A stretch of 64,000 nt of DNA from Bacteroides sp. UBA1317 (GTDB lineage: Bacteria; Bacteroidota; Bacteroidia; Bacteroidales; Bacteroidaceae). The notes beneath the pieces are model-generated. The model was not told where the DNA came from. It was given only the letters and a program-made list of their open reading frames with translations, and did not search any database. Location: positions 36,092 to 100,091 of the forward strand of contig DBTL01000146.1 in NCBI GenBank assembly GCA_002307035.1, read 5' to 3'. The position numbers and the translations under genes are program-made. Below, piece by piece: positions 18,034-28,358 of the stretch (positions within the stretch are counted from its first letter, which is position 1; each line of letters opens with the position of its first letter).

Positions 18034-18639
18034 ATGATATACAATACCCAACAGAAAAGAATGTTCTTACCGGAATACGGACGTAGTATTCAAAACATGG
18101 TAGATCATGCACTTACGATAGAAGACAAGGCTGAACGTCAGCGTTGTGCAAACACCATTATCAACATTATGGGTAGCATGTTTCCACATCTTAGGGATGT
18201 GCCCGATTTTAAGCATAAGTTATGGGATCATTTGGCCATTATGTCCGATTTTCAATTGGATATAGAATGTCCTTATGTGGTTATCCGTAAAGATAACCTC
18301 ATCACTAAGCCCGATCTTGTTCCATATCCCAGTACAAAAATGCGCTACCGTCACTATGGTCGCACGCTTGAACTTTTGATTAGGAAGGCTTGTGACTTTC
18401 CGGAAGGCGATGAAAAGAAAAACCTTGTAGCTCTCATAGCTAACCACATGAAGAAAGATTACATGGCATGGAACAAGGATACGGTAGAAGATCGGAAAAT
18501 AGCTGACGACTTGGCTGAACTTTCTGCAGGGAAACTTCAGCTAACTGATGACATACTCCGTTTAATGGAGAGTCGCTTGGTTGCAAATCGTCGTCCCAGA
18601 CCGACAAACAACAATAATCCGAGAAGAAACTATAAATAA
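18034..18639 (+). CDS. DUF4290 protein
   Basis: 201 residues. The opening MIYNTQQKRMFLPEYGRSIQ, and the later PHLRDVPDFKHKLWDHLAIM, mark the Bacteroidetes-specific DUF4290 family of unknown function. The protein is soluble and helical, with a basic, Asn/Arg-rich tail (RPRPTNNNNPRRNYK) that could touch nucleic acid (inference). It lies 12 bases after tsaB and 46 before murA, so probably shares their transcript. Confidence 0.88.
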   Translation: MIYNTQQKRMFLPEYGRSIQNMVDHALTIEDKAERQRCANTIINIMGSMFPHLRDVPDFKHKLWDHLAIMSDFQLDIECPYVVIRKDNLITKPDLVPYPSTKMRYRHYGRTLELLIRKACDFPEGDEKKNLVALIANHMKKDYMAWNKDTVEDRKIADDLAELSAGKLQLTDDILRLMESRLVANRRPRPTNNNNPRRNYK

Positions 18640-18685
18640 TTGCTGCTCAGCCGGACGCAATTTGTAATCCATAATTTCAACGACT

Positions 18686-19990
18686 ATGACTTCATTCGTA
18701 ATCGAAGGAGGGCACAGACTACGTGGAGATATTTATCCACAAGGTGCCAAAAACGAAGTGCTACAGATTATCTGTGCTACACTACTTACCACCGAAGAGG
18801 TGACGGTTAATAATATCCCCGACATTCTGGATGTGAATAATCTCATTCAGTTGATGCGCGATATGGGCGTTACGGTAGCGAAGAAAGGCCTTAACACTTA
18901 TAGCTTTAAGGCTGATTCGGTGGATTTGGCGTATCTGGAGAGTGATGAATTCTTGAAGAAATGTTCCAGTTTGCGTGGATCGGTGATGTTGATCGGACCG
19001 ATGGTGGGACGATTTGGCAAAGCTATGATCTCAAAACCGGGAGGAGATAAGATTGGGCGTCGTCGCTTGGATACTCACTTTGTGGGTATACAAAAATTGG
19101 GCGCTGAGTTTTCTTACAATGAAAAACGGGGCGTGTATGAAATATCGGGCTCACTGCTGAGAGGTGCATACATGTTGCTCGACGAAGCTTCTGTTACCGG
19201 AACAGCTAATATTGTAATGGCTGCCGTTCTGGCTAAAGGTGTTACTACTATTTATAATGCTGCTTGCGAACCATACCTTCAACAGTTGTGCAAGATGCTT
19301 AATCGAATGGGAGCTAAAATTAGTGGAATCGCTTCTAATTTGCTTACTATAGAGGGCGTGGAGAGCCTGGGTGGCACAGAGCATACCGTATTGCCCGACA
19401 TGATTGAGGTGGGAAGCTTTATTGGTATGGCTGCCATGACCAAAAGTGAACTTTGCATTAAGAATGTATCTTATGAAAATTTAGGTATTATACCCGACAG
19501 CTTCCGTCGCTTGGGCATCGAGTTGGAACAACGGGGTGATGATATATTTGTGCCTTCGCAAGATTCTTATCAGATAGAATCTTTTATTGATGGCTCTATC
19601 ATGACTATAGCCGATGCTCCTTGGCCGGGATTGACACCCGATTTGCTAAGTGTGCTATTGGTTGTAGCTACGCAAGCCAAAGGAAGTGTGCTGATTCACC
19701 AAAAAATGTTTGAAAGTCGCTTGTTCTTTGTTGACAAGCTGATAGATATGGGCGCACAGATTATTCTTTGTGATCCTCATCGTGCTGTTGTCATCGGACA
19801 TAATCACGAACTTAAGTTGCGTGGAGGTAATATGACTTCTCCCGATATTCGTGCCGGCATTGCTTTGCTTATTGCTGCCATGAGTGGTGAGGGTATTAGC
19901 CGCATTCATAATATAGAGCAGATAGATCGCGGCTATCAAAATATTGAAGGGCGCTTAAATGCTCTTGGGGCTAGAATTACCAGAATTTAG
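18686..19990 (+). CDS. murA: UDP-N-acetylglucosamine 1-carboxyvinyltransferase
   Basis: 434 residues. MurA transfers enolpyruvate from PEP to UDP-GlcNAc, the first committed step of peptidoglycan synthesis. KNEVLQI near residue 22 and the active-site loop [11 protein letters not shown] (about 116-126) are visible. In E. coli the residue after PGG is Cys115, the target of fosfomycin; here it is Asp121. Known Cys-to-Asp MurA proteins stay active and resist fosfomycin. It is followed 17 bases later by rimM. Confidence 0.96.
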   Translation: MTSFVIEGGHRLRGDIYPQGAKNEVLQIICATLLTTEEVTVNNIPDILDVNNLIQLMRDMGVTVAKKGLNTYSFKADSVDLAYLESDEFLKKCSSLRGSVMLIGPMVGRFGKAMISKPGGDKIGRRRLDTHFVGIQKLGAEFSYNEKRGVYEISGSLLRGAYMLLDEASVTGTANIVMAAVLAKGVTTIYNAACEPYLQQLCKMLNRMGAKISGIASNLLTIEGVESLGGTEHTVLPDMIEVGSFIGMAAMTKSELCIKNVSYENLGIIPDSFRRLGIELEQRGDDIFVPSQDSYQIESFIDGSIMTIADAPWPGLTPDLLSVLLVVATQAKGSVLIHQKMFESRLFFVDKLIDMGAQIILCDPHRAVVIGHNHELKLRGGNMTSPDIRAGIALLIAAMSGEGISRIHNIEQIDRGYQNIEGRLNALGARITRI

Positions 19991-20007
19991 GATGTACATG
20001 TTCGTTT

Positions 20008-20556
20008 ATGATAAAACAAGAAGAAGTATACAAAATAGGGATTTTTAATAAGCCACACGGTATTCATGGTGAATTGTCGTTTACTTTCACGGATGATGTG
20101 TTTGATCGTGTTGATTGCGGATACTTTATTTGCTTGCTCGATGGCATCTTGGTTCCTTTTTTTATTGAAGAATATCGTTTCCGTTCTGATTCTAGCGCAC
20201 TTGTAAAGCTCGAAGGGGTAGATTCTGCCGAACATGCTCGTATGTTTACGAATGTAGATGTCTATTTTCCGGTGAAGCATGTTGACGAGGCAGTTGCTCC
20301 CGATGAATTGTCGTGGGACTTCTTTATCGGGTTTCAATTAGAAGATGTTCATCACGGTAATCTGGGTGAGATAATAGAGGTGGACACATCTACCATTAAC
20401 ACTTTGTTTATAGTTGACGCAGAAGAAGAGGAGTTACTCATTCCCGCTCGTGAAGAATTTATTTTGGGGATAGACCAAGAGCAGAGAGTTATAACGGTAG
20501 ATTTGCCTGAAGGATTATTGGATCTCGATCAAGTGGAGAGCGATGAAGACGAATAA
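20008..20556 (+). CDS. rimM: 16S rRNA processing protein RimM
   Basis: 182 residues. RimM helps assemble the 30S head by binding ribosomal protein S19. The N-terminal [17 protein letters not shown] is the RimM signature, and the C-terminal PRC-barrel part has [14 protein letters not shown]. An acidic tail (VESDEDE) ends it. It lies between murA and the M23 peptidase gene on one probable transcript. Confidence 0.93.
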   Translation: MIKQEEVYKIGIFNKPHGIHGELSFTFTDDVFDRVDCGYFICLLDGILVPFFIEEYRFRSDSSALVKLEGVDSAEHARMFTNVDVYFPVKHVDEAVAPDELSWDFFIGFQLEDVHHGNLGEIIEVDTSTINTLFIVDAEEEELLIPAREEFILGIDQEQRVITVDLPEGLLDLDQVESDEDE

Positions 20557-20579
20557 CGGAAAATAAGTTGCCTGATAAA

Positions 20580-21440
20580 ATGCCAAAGAAGAAACGTAGT
20601 AAGGCTTTCTGGAATAACATAAAGTTTAAATATAAACTCACTATCATCAATGAAAATACTCTTGAGGAGGTAGTGGGGCTACGTGTGTCTAAATTGAATG
20701 GTTTATCGGTACTTCTTACTTCGATTACGGTTATTTTTGTTATTGCAGCTACCATCATTACTTTTACTCCTCTACGCAATTACCTACCCGGCTATATGAA
20801 CAGTGAAGTTCGTAAGCAGATAGTGGTAAATGCTTTGCGGCTAGACTCTCTTCAGCAGTTGGTGGATAAGCAGAAATTGTATGTTATGAACATCCAAGAT
20901 ATTTTTAGAGGAAAGATACAAGTGGATACGGTGCATTCCATGGATTCTTTAACGGCCATTCGAGAAGACTCACTGATGAAGCGAACTGAAAGAGAAGAGG
21001 AATTTCGTCGTAAATATGAAGATGCGGAGAAGTATAATCTGACTACGATCAATGCGCATGCAGAAGTGGGTGGATTGCTCTTCTTTCGTCCTATCCGAGG
21101 AATGATTTCATCTCACTTCGATGCGGCAACCAAGCATTTTGGAATGGATATAGCTGCCAACCCCAAAGAGAGCGTATTGGCTGTTCTTGAAGGAACGGTC
21201 ATTTTGAGCACGTATACTGCTGAGGCGGGGTATCTGATCGAGATTCAGCATAATCAGGATTTTGTTTCCATATACAAGCATTGTGGCTCTTTGCTTAAAA
21301 AAGAGGGCGAACTGGTTAAAGGTGGAGAAGCAATTGCTTTGGCAGGCAATGCGGGTGCGTCTGGTACCGAACCCCATCTGCATTTTGAATTGTGGAAGAA
21401 GGGTCGCCCGATAAATCCGGAAACATACATTGTTTTTTAG
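20580..21440 (+). CDS. M23-family (LytM-type) peptidase, membrane anchored
   Basis: 286 residues from the ATG at 20580; a TTG four codons upstream is possible but less likely. There is a basic start, one membrane segment near residues 45-65 (LLTSITVIFVIAATIITF), a coiled-coil-like stretch (about 80-145), then an M23 domain with HFGMD and PHLHFEL, the zinc-ligand motifs. These enzymes cut or regulate cutting of peptidoglycan cross-links in the periplasm. It lies between rimM and dxr. Confidence 0.9.
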   Translation: MPKKKRSKAFWNNIKFKYKLTIINENTLEEVVGLRVSKLNGLSVLLTSITVIFVIAATIITFTPLRNYLPGYMNSEVRKQIVVNALRLDSLQQLVDKQKLYVMNIQDIFRGKIQVDTVHSMDSLTAIREDSLMKRTEREEEFRRKYEDAEKYNLTTINAHAEVGGLLFFRPIRGMISSHFDAATKHFGMDIAANPKESVLAVLEGTVILSTYTAEAGYLIEIQHNQDFVSIYKHCGSLLKKEGELVKGGEAIALAGNAGASGTEPHLHFELWKKGRPINPETYIVF

Positions 21441-21448
21441 TTAAATAA

Positions 21449-22627
21449 ATGAGGAAAACGATGATTCAACAAGAAAAGAAAAGAAAACAGATAGCAATTT
21501 TAGGATCTACAGGATCTATTGGTTCGCAGGCTTTACAAGTGATAGCAGAGCATCCGGATCTTTATGAAGTGTATGCACTTACGGCCAATAATAAAGTGGA
21601 GCAACTCATTGCTCAGGCGCGGAAGTTTTGCCCTGAAGCTGTAGTGATTGCGAATGAATCAAAATATGCAATTTTAAAAGAAGCACTTGCTGATCTTCCG
21701 ATCAAGATATATGCCGGTGTTGAGGCTCTTTGCCAGATCGTGGAATCGGGGCCCATTGATATTGTGTTGAGTGCCATGGTAGGATCTGCCGGTTTAAAGC
21801 CGACAATGAAAGCTATTTGTGCCGGGAAAGCGATTGCTTTGGCTAATAAGGAAACTCTTGTGGTGGCGGGTGAGTTGATAAATGAACTGGCGCAACAATA
21901 TCGTACACCTATTCTGCCGGTCGACTCCGAACATTCTGCCATCTTTCAGTGTTTGGCTGGAGAGATGGGTAATCCGATAGAGAAGATTATACTGACTGCG
22001 TCGGGTGGGCCGTTTCGTTGCTCTACACTCGAGCAGTTGCGTACGGTGAAGAAAGAGCAGGCATTGAAACATCCCAATTGGGAGATGGGGGCAAAGATCA
22101 CGATTGATTCTGCTTCTATGATGAATAAAGGATTTGAAGTAATTGAGGCCAAGTGGCTGTTTGGTGTAAAGCCGGAACAGATAGAAGTGGTGGTCCATCC
22201 TCAATCGGTTATACACTCGATGGTGCAGTTTGAAGATGGCGCAGTGAAGGCACAACTGGGTATGCCGGATATGCGCTTGCCTATTCAGTATGCTTTTTCG
22301 TATCCCGATCGCATTCACTCATCTTTTGAACGGTTGGATTTTACTAAATGTGCCAATCTTACTTTTGAACAACCTGATACAACTCGTTTCCGTAATCTGG
22401 CATTGGCTTATGAGGCGATGAACCGCGGAGGAAACATGCCATGCATTGTGAATGCAGCCAATGAGGTAGTGGTGGCTGCTTTCTTGCGTGATGAAATTAG
22501 CTTTCTAGGCATGAGTGATGTGATAGAGAAGGCAATGAGTAGAGTGTCTTTTGTCAAAACACCGATGTTTGATGATTATATGGCTACTGATAACGAGACA
22601 AGACGTGTTGCTCGTGAAATGATTTGA
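21449..22627 (+). CDS. dxr: 1-deoxy-D-xylulose 5-phosphate reductoisomerase
   Basis: 392 residues. It makes MEP from DXP, the committed step of the non-mevalonate isoprenoid pathway. NADPH-binding ILGSTGSIGSQAL is near residue 20, and ANKETLVVAG, PVDSEHSAIFQ, TASGGPF and SASMMNKGFEVIEA (metal and substrate sites) follow. It sits eight bases after the M23 gene and ahead of rseP, an order common in many bacteria (dxr-rseP). Confidence 0.97.
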   Translation: MRKTMIQQEKKRKQIAILGSTGSIGSQALQVIAEHPDLYEVYALTANNKVEQLIAQARKFCPEAVVIANESKYAILKEALADLPIKIYAGVEALCQIVESGPIDIVLSAMVGSAGLKPTMKAICAGKAIALANKETLVVAGELINELAQQYRTPILPVDSEHSAIFQCLAGEMGNPIEKIILTASGGPFRCSTLEQLRTVKKEQALKHPNWEMGAKITIDSASMMNKGFEVIEAKWLFGVKPEQIEVVVHPQSVIHSMVQFEDGAVKAQLGMPDMRLPIQYAFSYPDRIHSSFERLDFTKCANLTFEQPDTTRFRNLALAYEAMNRGGNMPCIVNAANEVVVAAFLRDEISFLGMSDVIEKAMSRVSFVKTPMFDDYMATDNETRRVAREMI

Positions 22628-22724
22628 AATAGAAATAATTAGTAATATAAATATGCTGGCCTAATTTACTTTGTGGGAGAACAACAAGTAATGAAGCTAA
22701 GGTTTTAAACAATAAATTTAGAAA

Positions 22725-24080
22725 ATGGAAACATTCTTAATTCGTGCCCTGCAACTGATAATGAGTTTATCTCTGCTCGTCATTGTTCATGAGGGCGGAC
22801 ACTTTCTTTTTGCTCGTCTTTTTAAAGTAAGGGTAGAAAAGTTTAGTCTATTTTTCGATCCATGGTTTTCTTTGTTCAAATACAAACCGAAGAATAGTGA
22901 TACGGAATATAGCATCGGCTGGTTACCTTTGGGCGGATATGTGAAAATTGCGGGTATGATAGATGAATCTATGGATACAGAGCAGATGAAGCAACCTGAA
23001 CAACCTTGGGAGTTTCGCTCCAAACCGGCTCATCAACGTTTGTTGATCATGGTTGGCGGGGTTGTTTTTAATTTCATTCTGGCTTTATTTATCTACTCCA
23101 TGATTTTGCTTACTTGGGGAGATTCATATATACCTGTGCAGAAAGTTCCTTTAGGAATGCAGTTTAATGAAACAGCTAAAACGATAGGTTTCCGCGACGG
23201 TGATGTTCTTCTGTCTGCCGATGGTAAGGACTTAGTTCGTTATGATGGTGATATGCTTCGCCATGTGGCCGATGCTCGTGAGGTGACAGTGCTTCGTGGC
23301 GGTGAAAAGGTTTCGGTCTATATTCCTGAAGACATGATGCAGTTATTGATGGCCGACTCAGTGCGTTTCGCTTATTATCGTTTCCCGTTTGTCGCTGATT
23401 CAGTTGTAGTGGGTTCTCCTGCTCAACTAGCGGGTATTCAGCCGGGTGATAGCATTGTGGCATTGAACGGTCGTTCGGTTGCTTATTACGATTTTATGAA
23501 TGAGATGGATTCGTTGAAGAAGAACCAAGCGTCTTTGCGTGCTGATAGTATTAACCCACATCTTGTAACCATTGCTTACGCACGTGCAGGAGTAGTTGAT
23601 ACAATTTCATTAGCCACCGACTCTATCTTTAAGATAGGAGTTGTTCCGGTACGTGATCTAAACAAGTTACTACCTTCTATTGAAGTAAAATATAGCTTCT
23701 TGGAATCTTTCCCGGCCGGTATTGCTCTGGGCGTAAAGACGTTGAAAGGTTATGTGGGGGACATGAAATATCTATTCTCTAAGGAGGGGGCCAAACAGTT
23801 GGGAGGCTTTGGTACAATAGGAAGCATCTTTCCTGCTACTTGGGATTGGCATCAGTTTTGGTACATGACGGCTTTCCTCTCTATTATTCTGGCATTCATG
23901 AATATTCTTCCGATTCCTGCATTAGATGGCGGACATGTTCTTTTCTTGCTGTATGAGATTGTGGCACGTCGCAAACCGAGTGATAAGTTTATGGAATATG
24001 CTCAAATGGTGGGTATGTTTTTACTGTTCGGTCTGCTGATTTGGGCGAATTTCAATGATATACTTCGCTTCTTTTTCTAA
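22725..24080 (+). CDS. rseP: Site-2 zinc metalloprotease (RseP)
   Basis: 451 residues. The zinc motif is HEGGH in VHEGGHFLFARLF (about 22-34), and the third ligand is in NILPIPALDGGHVLFLLYEI near residue 395. Two PDZ-like segments lie between, with GSPAQLAGIQPGDSIVALNG in the second. Family members cut anti-sigma factors within the membrane. Whether it acts on the ECF system at the left end is not known. It is the last gene before the 24177-24220 terminator. Confidence 0.94.
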   Translation: METFLIRALQLIMSLSLLVIVHEGGHFLFARLFKVRVEKFSLFFDPWFSLFKYKPKNSDTEYSIGWLPLGGYVKIAGMIDESMDTEQMKQPEQPWEFRSKPAHQRLLIMVGGVVFNFILALFIYSMILLTWGDSYIPVQKVPLGMQFNETAKTIGFRDGDVLLSADGKDLVRYDGDMLRHVADAREVTVLRGGEKVSVYIPEDMMQLLMADSVRFAYYRFPFVADSVVVGSPAQLAGIQPGDSIVALNGRSVAYYDFMNEMDSLKKNQASLRADSINPHLVTIAYARAGVVDTISLATDSIFKIGVVPVRDLNKLLPSIEVKYSFLESFPAGIALGVKTLKGYVGDMKYLFSKEGAKQLGGFGTIGSIFPATWDWHQFWYMTAFLSIILAFMNILPIPALDGGHVLFLLYEIVARRKPSDKFMEYAQMVGMFLLFGLLIWANFNDILRFFF

Positions 24081-24176
24081 GAAGAAGCGTTCAAAATAAT
24101 GAGGGCGTGTCAATAGTCCAAATCTGAAATGCAGCATTTGCAGATTATCATTTGACTAGCTTTCTCTATTTAATGA

Positions 24177-24220
24177 AAGAGTCCTATTCAACCCATTATT
24201 GTGGGATGAATAGGACTCTT
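24177..24220. terminator. Strong bidirectional terminator
   Basis: AAGAGTCCTATTCA (24177-24190) pairs perfectly with TGAATAGGACTCTT (24207-24220), with an inner CCCA/TGGG extension; T runs follow on both strands. It separates rseP from convergent nrdG. Confidence 0.88.
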
Positions 24221-24291
24221 TTATTATTGGGAATTTTAAACTATACTTCTTCAAATTGGGGAGCGACTTTCGGTGCACTACTTTTTGAAAG

Positions 24292-24780
24292 TTACAGATT
24301 GAAAGTTGGGGGGACTATTCGGCTAAGCTGAATGATTCGTTGATTACTGCTTCCACAAAAAGTGAGGTAAGGTGAATAGAGAGATTGTTCGAAACGTCCG
24401 TCAACCAATACATCAATATAAGGTAATATTGCGGAGAGCTTTTCGTCAGCTTCTATTTCTTCATACCGATAACCGGTGTAACACCAAATGTTTAGTTGCG
24501 TTTCGTTCTTAATACGGCGAATAAAAGGCAGAAACTCTTCCGGATTATAAAACGGATCCCCACCGGAGAAAGTAACGCCATCCAGCAGTGGATTGGCGTT
24601 TATCTCTTTGATAATGCTTGAAATTCGCTCTTCAGTTAAAGGTTCTCCGGATAACGGATTCCAACTTTCGGGATTATGGCAACCCTGGCAACGGTGACGA
24701 CATCCGGCCAAATAAATGGAATACCGAATGCCTTCACCGTCTACTATGGTTTCAGGATAAGTGTATAATAAGTAAAGCAT
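24292..24780 (-). CDS. nrdG: Anaerobic ribonucleotide reductase activating protein
   Basis: 162 residues, a radical-SAM activase. The cluster motif CRHRCQGC near residue 29 is followed by HNPESW, and [12 protein letters not shown] is the SAM-binding stretch. It forms the glycyl radical on NrdD. It lies eight bases downstream of nrdD, so both are controlled by the cobalamin riboswitch upstream. Confidence 0.95.
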   Translation of the reverse strand: MLYLLYTYPETIVDGEGIRYSIYLAGCRHRCQGCHNPESWNPLSGEPLTEERISSIIKEINANPLLDGVTFSGGDPFYNPEEFLPFIRRIKNETQLNIWCYTGYRYEEIEADEKLSAILPYIDVLVDGRFEQSLYSPYLTFCGSSNQRIIQLSRIVPPTFNL

Positions 24781-24788
24781 GTTTGTGG

Positions 24789-27176
24789 TTAGTGATGTTT
24801 CACCCTATCTTTTTCTTCCGCACGTTTGGCCGAATTCCACGAACTAAGATCTCCGGTGAGGTAGCCTGTGATGCGACGCATACGCAGAATGTTCTCACTT
24901 TGGCAGACAGGACATTTATCGTATATGACGCCTTTGTATCCGCACGCATGACAGGTATCTACCGGATGATTGACTGAGCCATAGCCGATGCCTTCGTCGT
25001 GCATCACTTTTACTATTTTAGCTATGGCCTTCACATTTTTCTGTGCTTCACCATCCAACTCCACATACGTGATGTGTCCGCCTCGGGTGATGGCATGGAA
25101 GGGTGCTTCGCATTTTATCTTTTCTACAATGCTGATAGGTTCCTGCACGTCCACATGGAAAGAATTGACATAGTAGTCTTTGTCCGTTACGCCTGGTATT
25201 GAACCATACTTCCGTTTGTCCATGCGAGTGAAACGTCCCGATAATCCTTCGGCAGGAGTGGCCAGCACGGAGTAATTCAAATTGTACTTGGTTTTATATT
25301 CATCAACAACCTTATTCATTTCTTGCACAGCTTCGTAAAGAGTATCCCATGCTTTGGTATTGTGTCCATGTCCTGCTCCGTAGAGTGCTACCATGGCATT
25401 GTGTCCCCCAATGAAGCCAATACCCAGTGTCCCACTACGTAGCACATCGCCTACTTCCTGATTCGGATCGAGTGCAGCGCCGCCTTTCCATACATCGTTG
25501 CCCATCATGAAAGGGAACTGACGGGCAAGGGCTGTGCACTGATATTGATAACGAGTGTAAAGTTGGTCGGCTACAAGGCAACTCATCCGATGTACCGATT
25601 CGATGAACAGTTCTTTGGCTTTGCGCTCTAGTGCATCTTTGTTATTACTTTCAATGAGACTTTCGGCTTTGATACGAGCTTCGATGGCCAGCCGGGGCAT
25701 GTTGAGGGTTGTAAATGATAGATTGCCTCTTCCCAGCGATGTTTTCTCTCCGGCCACGTTTTCATATACACGTGTGCGACATCCCATTGTTGCCAACTCG
25801 TATTTGTATCGTTTCGGATCATTTGCCCGCCACTTTTCATTTATGTTGAACGGCGTATCCAAGAACATGAAGTTAGGAAAAAGAGCTTTGGCGGTAGTAC
25901 GGCAAGCTTTCAAAAAAAGATCGAAGTTAGGTGCTCCGAACTGTATCTTTCCTTCTAAAGCAGACTCAAAGTTATCTGTTGCCATGCGGTAATCCTCTTC
26001 AGAATAGGATACTCCATCTTTCACCTTAAATATCTGGATGGGAAATACCGGAACTTCACCTCTTTCGCCCAACCCTTCGGCTGTTGCTTTGAGCAATTCT
26101 TCCATTACCATGCGTCCCTCGGCTGAAGTGTCTGTTCCGTAATTGATGGAACTAAACACTACCTGATTACCTCCGCGAGAGTGCATGGTGTTTAGATTAT
26201 GAATGAAGCCTTCCATAGCTTGATGCGTATCTTTACGTGTTTGTTCAAAAGCCTTTTCAATGATTTTGATGAGAGTCTCTTTATTGATTGTGACTTGCAA
26301 AGAACTGAGTGCCTGACATAATGATTCTTGGTCACTTTCTTTCACTTCTATAGACGAAATATGCTTTGCCACTAATTCTTTCAGATTCTCTTCATTGGGT
26401 GCAATGCTAACCATTGTTATATAGAAGCTAAGATCTGAGGTCAGATGCTTAATGAAGGATTTGTACACACCTTGCGCCATGAAAAAATCAAAAGCCGGAA
26501 TGGCTTGTCCACCATGCTGTTCGTTCTGATTTGTTTGGAAGATGATGGTAGCCAGTGTGGCATAGCTTTGTATACTTTGTGGAGTACGGATACTTCCGTT
26601 CTTGGTACGAAAACCACGTTCGAAAAGATCATCCATGTCATACTGAATGCATGTGGTGGTTTTGGTAGGATAATAATCTAAATCATGAATATGTATGTCA
26701 CCTAGCTGATGTGCCTCGGCAAAACGTTTCGGTAGCAAGTATCTGTAGGTATAGTCTTTCGTTACTTCGGAAGCGAAAGTCATCATTTGTCCGGCGGGAG
26801 TGTGGCTTGACATGTTTGCATTGCTCAGATTCACATCATTCTTGTCGATCGCTACGATACCGTCCATGATATGCTTCATCTGCGTTTTCTTGTCTCGCTC
26901 CGTGTTGCGCCATTCACGGTAGATAATGTATTTCTTAGCTACCTCTGGACGCACTTTCATTAGCTCTTTTTCTACCAAGTCCTGAATCTCCTCCACCGAA
27001 ATAGTGGGAGAAGTGAAGTGAGCAATCACCTGCATGGTGATTTCTGCAATGAGTTTGTCTTCGTCAATAATGCCATTGGCATTGAAAGCCTTAGCTACTG
27101 CATTCTTAATCTTACTAATGGAGAAATCTTCTCTTTTTCCATCTCTTTTAATGATAGAAATTTCGGCATAATTCAT
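24789..27176 (-). CDS. nrdD: Anaerobic ribonucleoside-triphosphate reductase (class III)
   Basis: 795 residues. It reduces ribonucleoside triphosphates to deoxy forms without oxygen or B12, using a glycyl radical. An ATP-cone domain fills the first 95 or so residues ([16 protein letters not shown]). The zinc site near the C-terminus is CHACGYKG with CPVC, and the glycyl-radical loop is [10 protein letters not shown]. It is longer than the E. coli enzyme (712). The 5' leader of about 370 bases holds a cobalamin riboswitch, so expression should fall when B12 is plentiful and a class II enzyme can serve. Confidence 0.96.
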   Translation of the reverse strand: MNYAEISIIKRDGKREDFSISKIKNAVAKAFNANGIIDEDKLIAEITMQVIAHFTSPTISVEEIQDLVEKELMKVRPEVAKKYIIYREWRNTERDKKTQMKHIMDGIVAIDKNDVNLSNANMSSHTPAGQMMTFASEVTKDYTYRYLLPKRFAEAHQLGDIHIHDLDYYPTKTTTCIQYDMDDLFERGFRTKNGSIRTPQSIQSYATLATIIFQTNQNEQHGGQAIPAFDFFMAQGVYKSFIKHLTSDLSFYITMVSIAPNEENLKELVAKHISSIEVKESDQESLCQALSSLQVTINKETLIKIIEKAFEQTRKDTHQAMEGFIHNLNTMHSRGGNQVVFSSINYGTDTSAEGRMVMEELLKATAEGLGERGEVPVFPIQIFKVKDGVSYSEEDYRMATDNFESALEGKIQFGAPNFDLFLKACRTTAKALFPNFMFLDTPFNINEKWRANDPKRYKYELATMGCRTRVYENVAGEKTSLGRGNLSFTTLNMPRLAIEARIKAESLIESNNKDALERKAKELFIESVHRMSCLVADQLYTRYQYQCTALARQFPFMMGNDVWKGGAALDPNQEVGDVLRSGTLGIGFIGGHNAMVALYGAGHGHNTKAWDTLYEAVQEMNKVVDEYKTKYNLNYSVLATPAEGLSGRFTRMDKRKYGSIPGVTDKDYYVNSFHVDVQEPISIVEKIKCEAPFHAITRGGHITYVELDGEAQKNVKAIAKIVKVMHDEGIGYGSVNHPVDTCHACGYKGVIYDKCPVCQSENILRMRRITGYLTGDLSSWNSAKRAEEKDRVKHH

Positions 27177-27395
27177 AACTGTATCTTTTACTAAATGTTG
27201 TCTTTCGTCTGTTTGCCGGTACTAATAATTGATTGCGATAGAGAAGTGGAGAGTAGATGACGCTAATGGCAGGCACTTAAGATATGAGATATTATGGAAG
27301 TCTGAGATTCCTAAAATATTCAACTGTGCCAACTTACTAATGACGAACTTCACTTGCTTTAACTCCCGAAAGCGCAATTATTCTATTAATGCCGT

Positions 27396-27552
27396 TTCTG
27401 GTCGGTCTTCTGACTCATCTCTCCTCCGATACGCCTTCCCATGCAGTGCACAGTGGCATCTAAGTATCAGATTCACAGAGATTTACAGCAGCGGGTACTG
27501 TTGCCGGTTCACACGGCATTCCCTTTTACTAAACCTTTTTTTAGTACCAGAA
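27396..27552 (-). ncRNA. Cobalamin (B12) riboswitch upstream of nrdD
   Basis: Read on the minus strand it holds the aptamer landmarks in order: P1 5' arm TTCTGGT (27552-27546), GGGAATGCCGTGTGAA, the B12 box ACAGTACCCGCTGCTGT, GCCACTG (27457-27451), GGGAAGGC (27440-27433), GAGTCAGAAGACCGACC (27416-27400), and the P1 3' arm ACCAGAA (27402-27396). A TACCTTTG -7 box ends seven bases upstream, so the RNA probably begins at P1. About 220 bases remain before the nrdD ATG for the expression platform. Confidence 0.93.
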
Positions 27553-27558
27553 CTGAAG

Positions 27559-27566
27559 CAAAGGTA
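27559..27566 (-). promoter_or_regulatory. -7 box (TACCTTTG) of the nrdDG riboswitch transcript
   Basis: An exact TAnnTTTG on the minus strand, placed so that transcription would start at the first riboswitch helix. No clear -33 element is seen. Confidence 0.5.
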
Positions 27567-27615
27567 CTGTTTTTGAGAGTATCCCGTATCCTTTTTAGTG
27601 TTAAAAGTGAAGATG

Positions 27616-27676
27616 GTTTTGGAAAACTTTTCTTTTCGCCTGATTATCAAAGTTTTCCAAAACGGAAAACTTTTTT
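27616..27676. terminator. Hairpin cluster between hemolysin III and the nrd leader
   Basis: GTTTTGGAAAACTTT (27616-27630) and AAAGTTTTCCAAAAC (27649-27663) are a perfect 15-bp inverted repeat; GGAAAACTTTTTT (27664-27676) adds a third arm. On the minus strand AAGTTTTCC-GTTTT-GGAAAACTT forms a compact hairpin 12 or so bases past the hemolysin III stop. Probably a terminator; alternative pairings are possible. Confidence 0.55.
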
Positions 27677-27687
27677 CTCGTGAAGTT

Positions 27688-28338
27688 CTATAAAATGATC
27701 CAAATGGAGATGATGTGGCAGATGCTTCCACCCAAACAGAAGAGATGAAAAACAGAGTGCATATATTTCACTTTGCGGAAAGAATAGAACAAAGCACCTA
27801 CGATATAGGAGATGCCTCCACCAATGAGCCACCACAATGCAGGCATCATTTGAGTGCTTTGCAGGCAATCAGCCAAAGGCTTCATGGCTACAAAGATGGC
27901 GGATCCCATTCCCACGAAGCAAGCTGTTTCGAGATTGCTATGTTCTTTTAATTTCTTGAAACTTAAGATGCTGCCTGCTATGGTTGCCATCCAGACGAAA
28001 GCGAAGACTCCCCATCCCCAATATGCGGCATCTCGCATCACGAGTAGGGTGAAAGGAGTGTAGGTGCCGGCAATGTGCCAATAGATAGCGGCATGATCGG
28101 CTTTGCGAAGAATCTCTTTTTTCTTGCCCGGGCGGCTACTATGATACCATGTGGAAGTGATATACGAAGCTAACATGCCAAATAAGTAGGTAAGCACGCA
28201 ACCCACAGCCCAAGGGTCGGAATTGCTTTGTGCCTTCTGCAGTAAGAAATATCCGGCCAAAAGACCTAACAAGATGCCTACGCCATGCGACAGGCTGTTG
28301 GCCAGTTCTTCACCGGCAGTGTATCTTTTGGTTGTCAT
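27688..28338 (-). CDS. Hemolysin III / PAQR-family membrane protein
   Basis: 216 residues with seven hydrophobic segments. The N-terminal ELANSLSHGVGILLG and the central STWYHSS and DHAAIYWHIAGTYTPFTL are hallmarks of the HlyIII family, with conserved His/Asp/Ser positions that bind zinc in PAQR proteins. The bacterial function is unsettled; the hemolysin name is historical. It lies 20 bases after the transglutaminase-like gene on the same strand, so it is probably the last gene of that operon. Confidence 0.92.
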   Translation of the reverse strand: MTTKRYTAGEELANSLSHGVGILLGLLAGYFLLQKAQSNSDPWAVGCVLTYLFGMLASYITSTWYHSSRPGKKKEILRKADHAAIYWHIAGTYTPFTLLVMRDAAYWGWGVFAFVWMATIAGSILSFKKLKEHSNLETACFVGMGSAIFVAMKPLADCLQSTQMMPALWWLIGGGISYIVGALFYSFRKVKYMHSVFHLFCLGGSICHIISIWIIL

Positions 28339-28358
28339 TAATTCAGTCTATTGGGAGT

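Noticed and set aside
21794..22318. Antisense frame of 174 codons in dxr
   Set aside because: Shadow of dxr, His/Arg-rich without motifs.
27229..27576. An open frame of 115 codons (+) between nrdD and hemolysin III
   Set aside because: It lies on the antisense strand of the cobalamin riboswitch, which explains the sequence conservation; no protein features.
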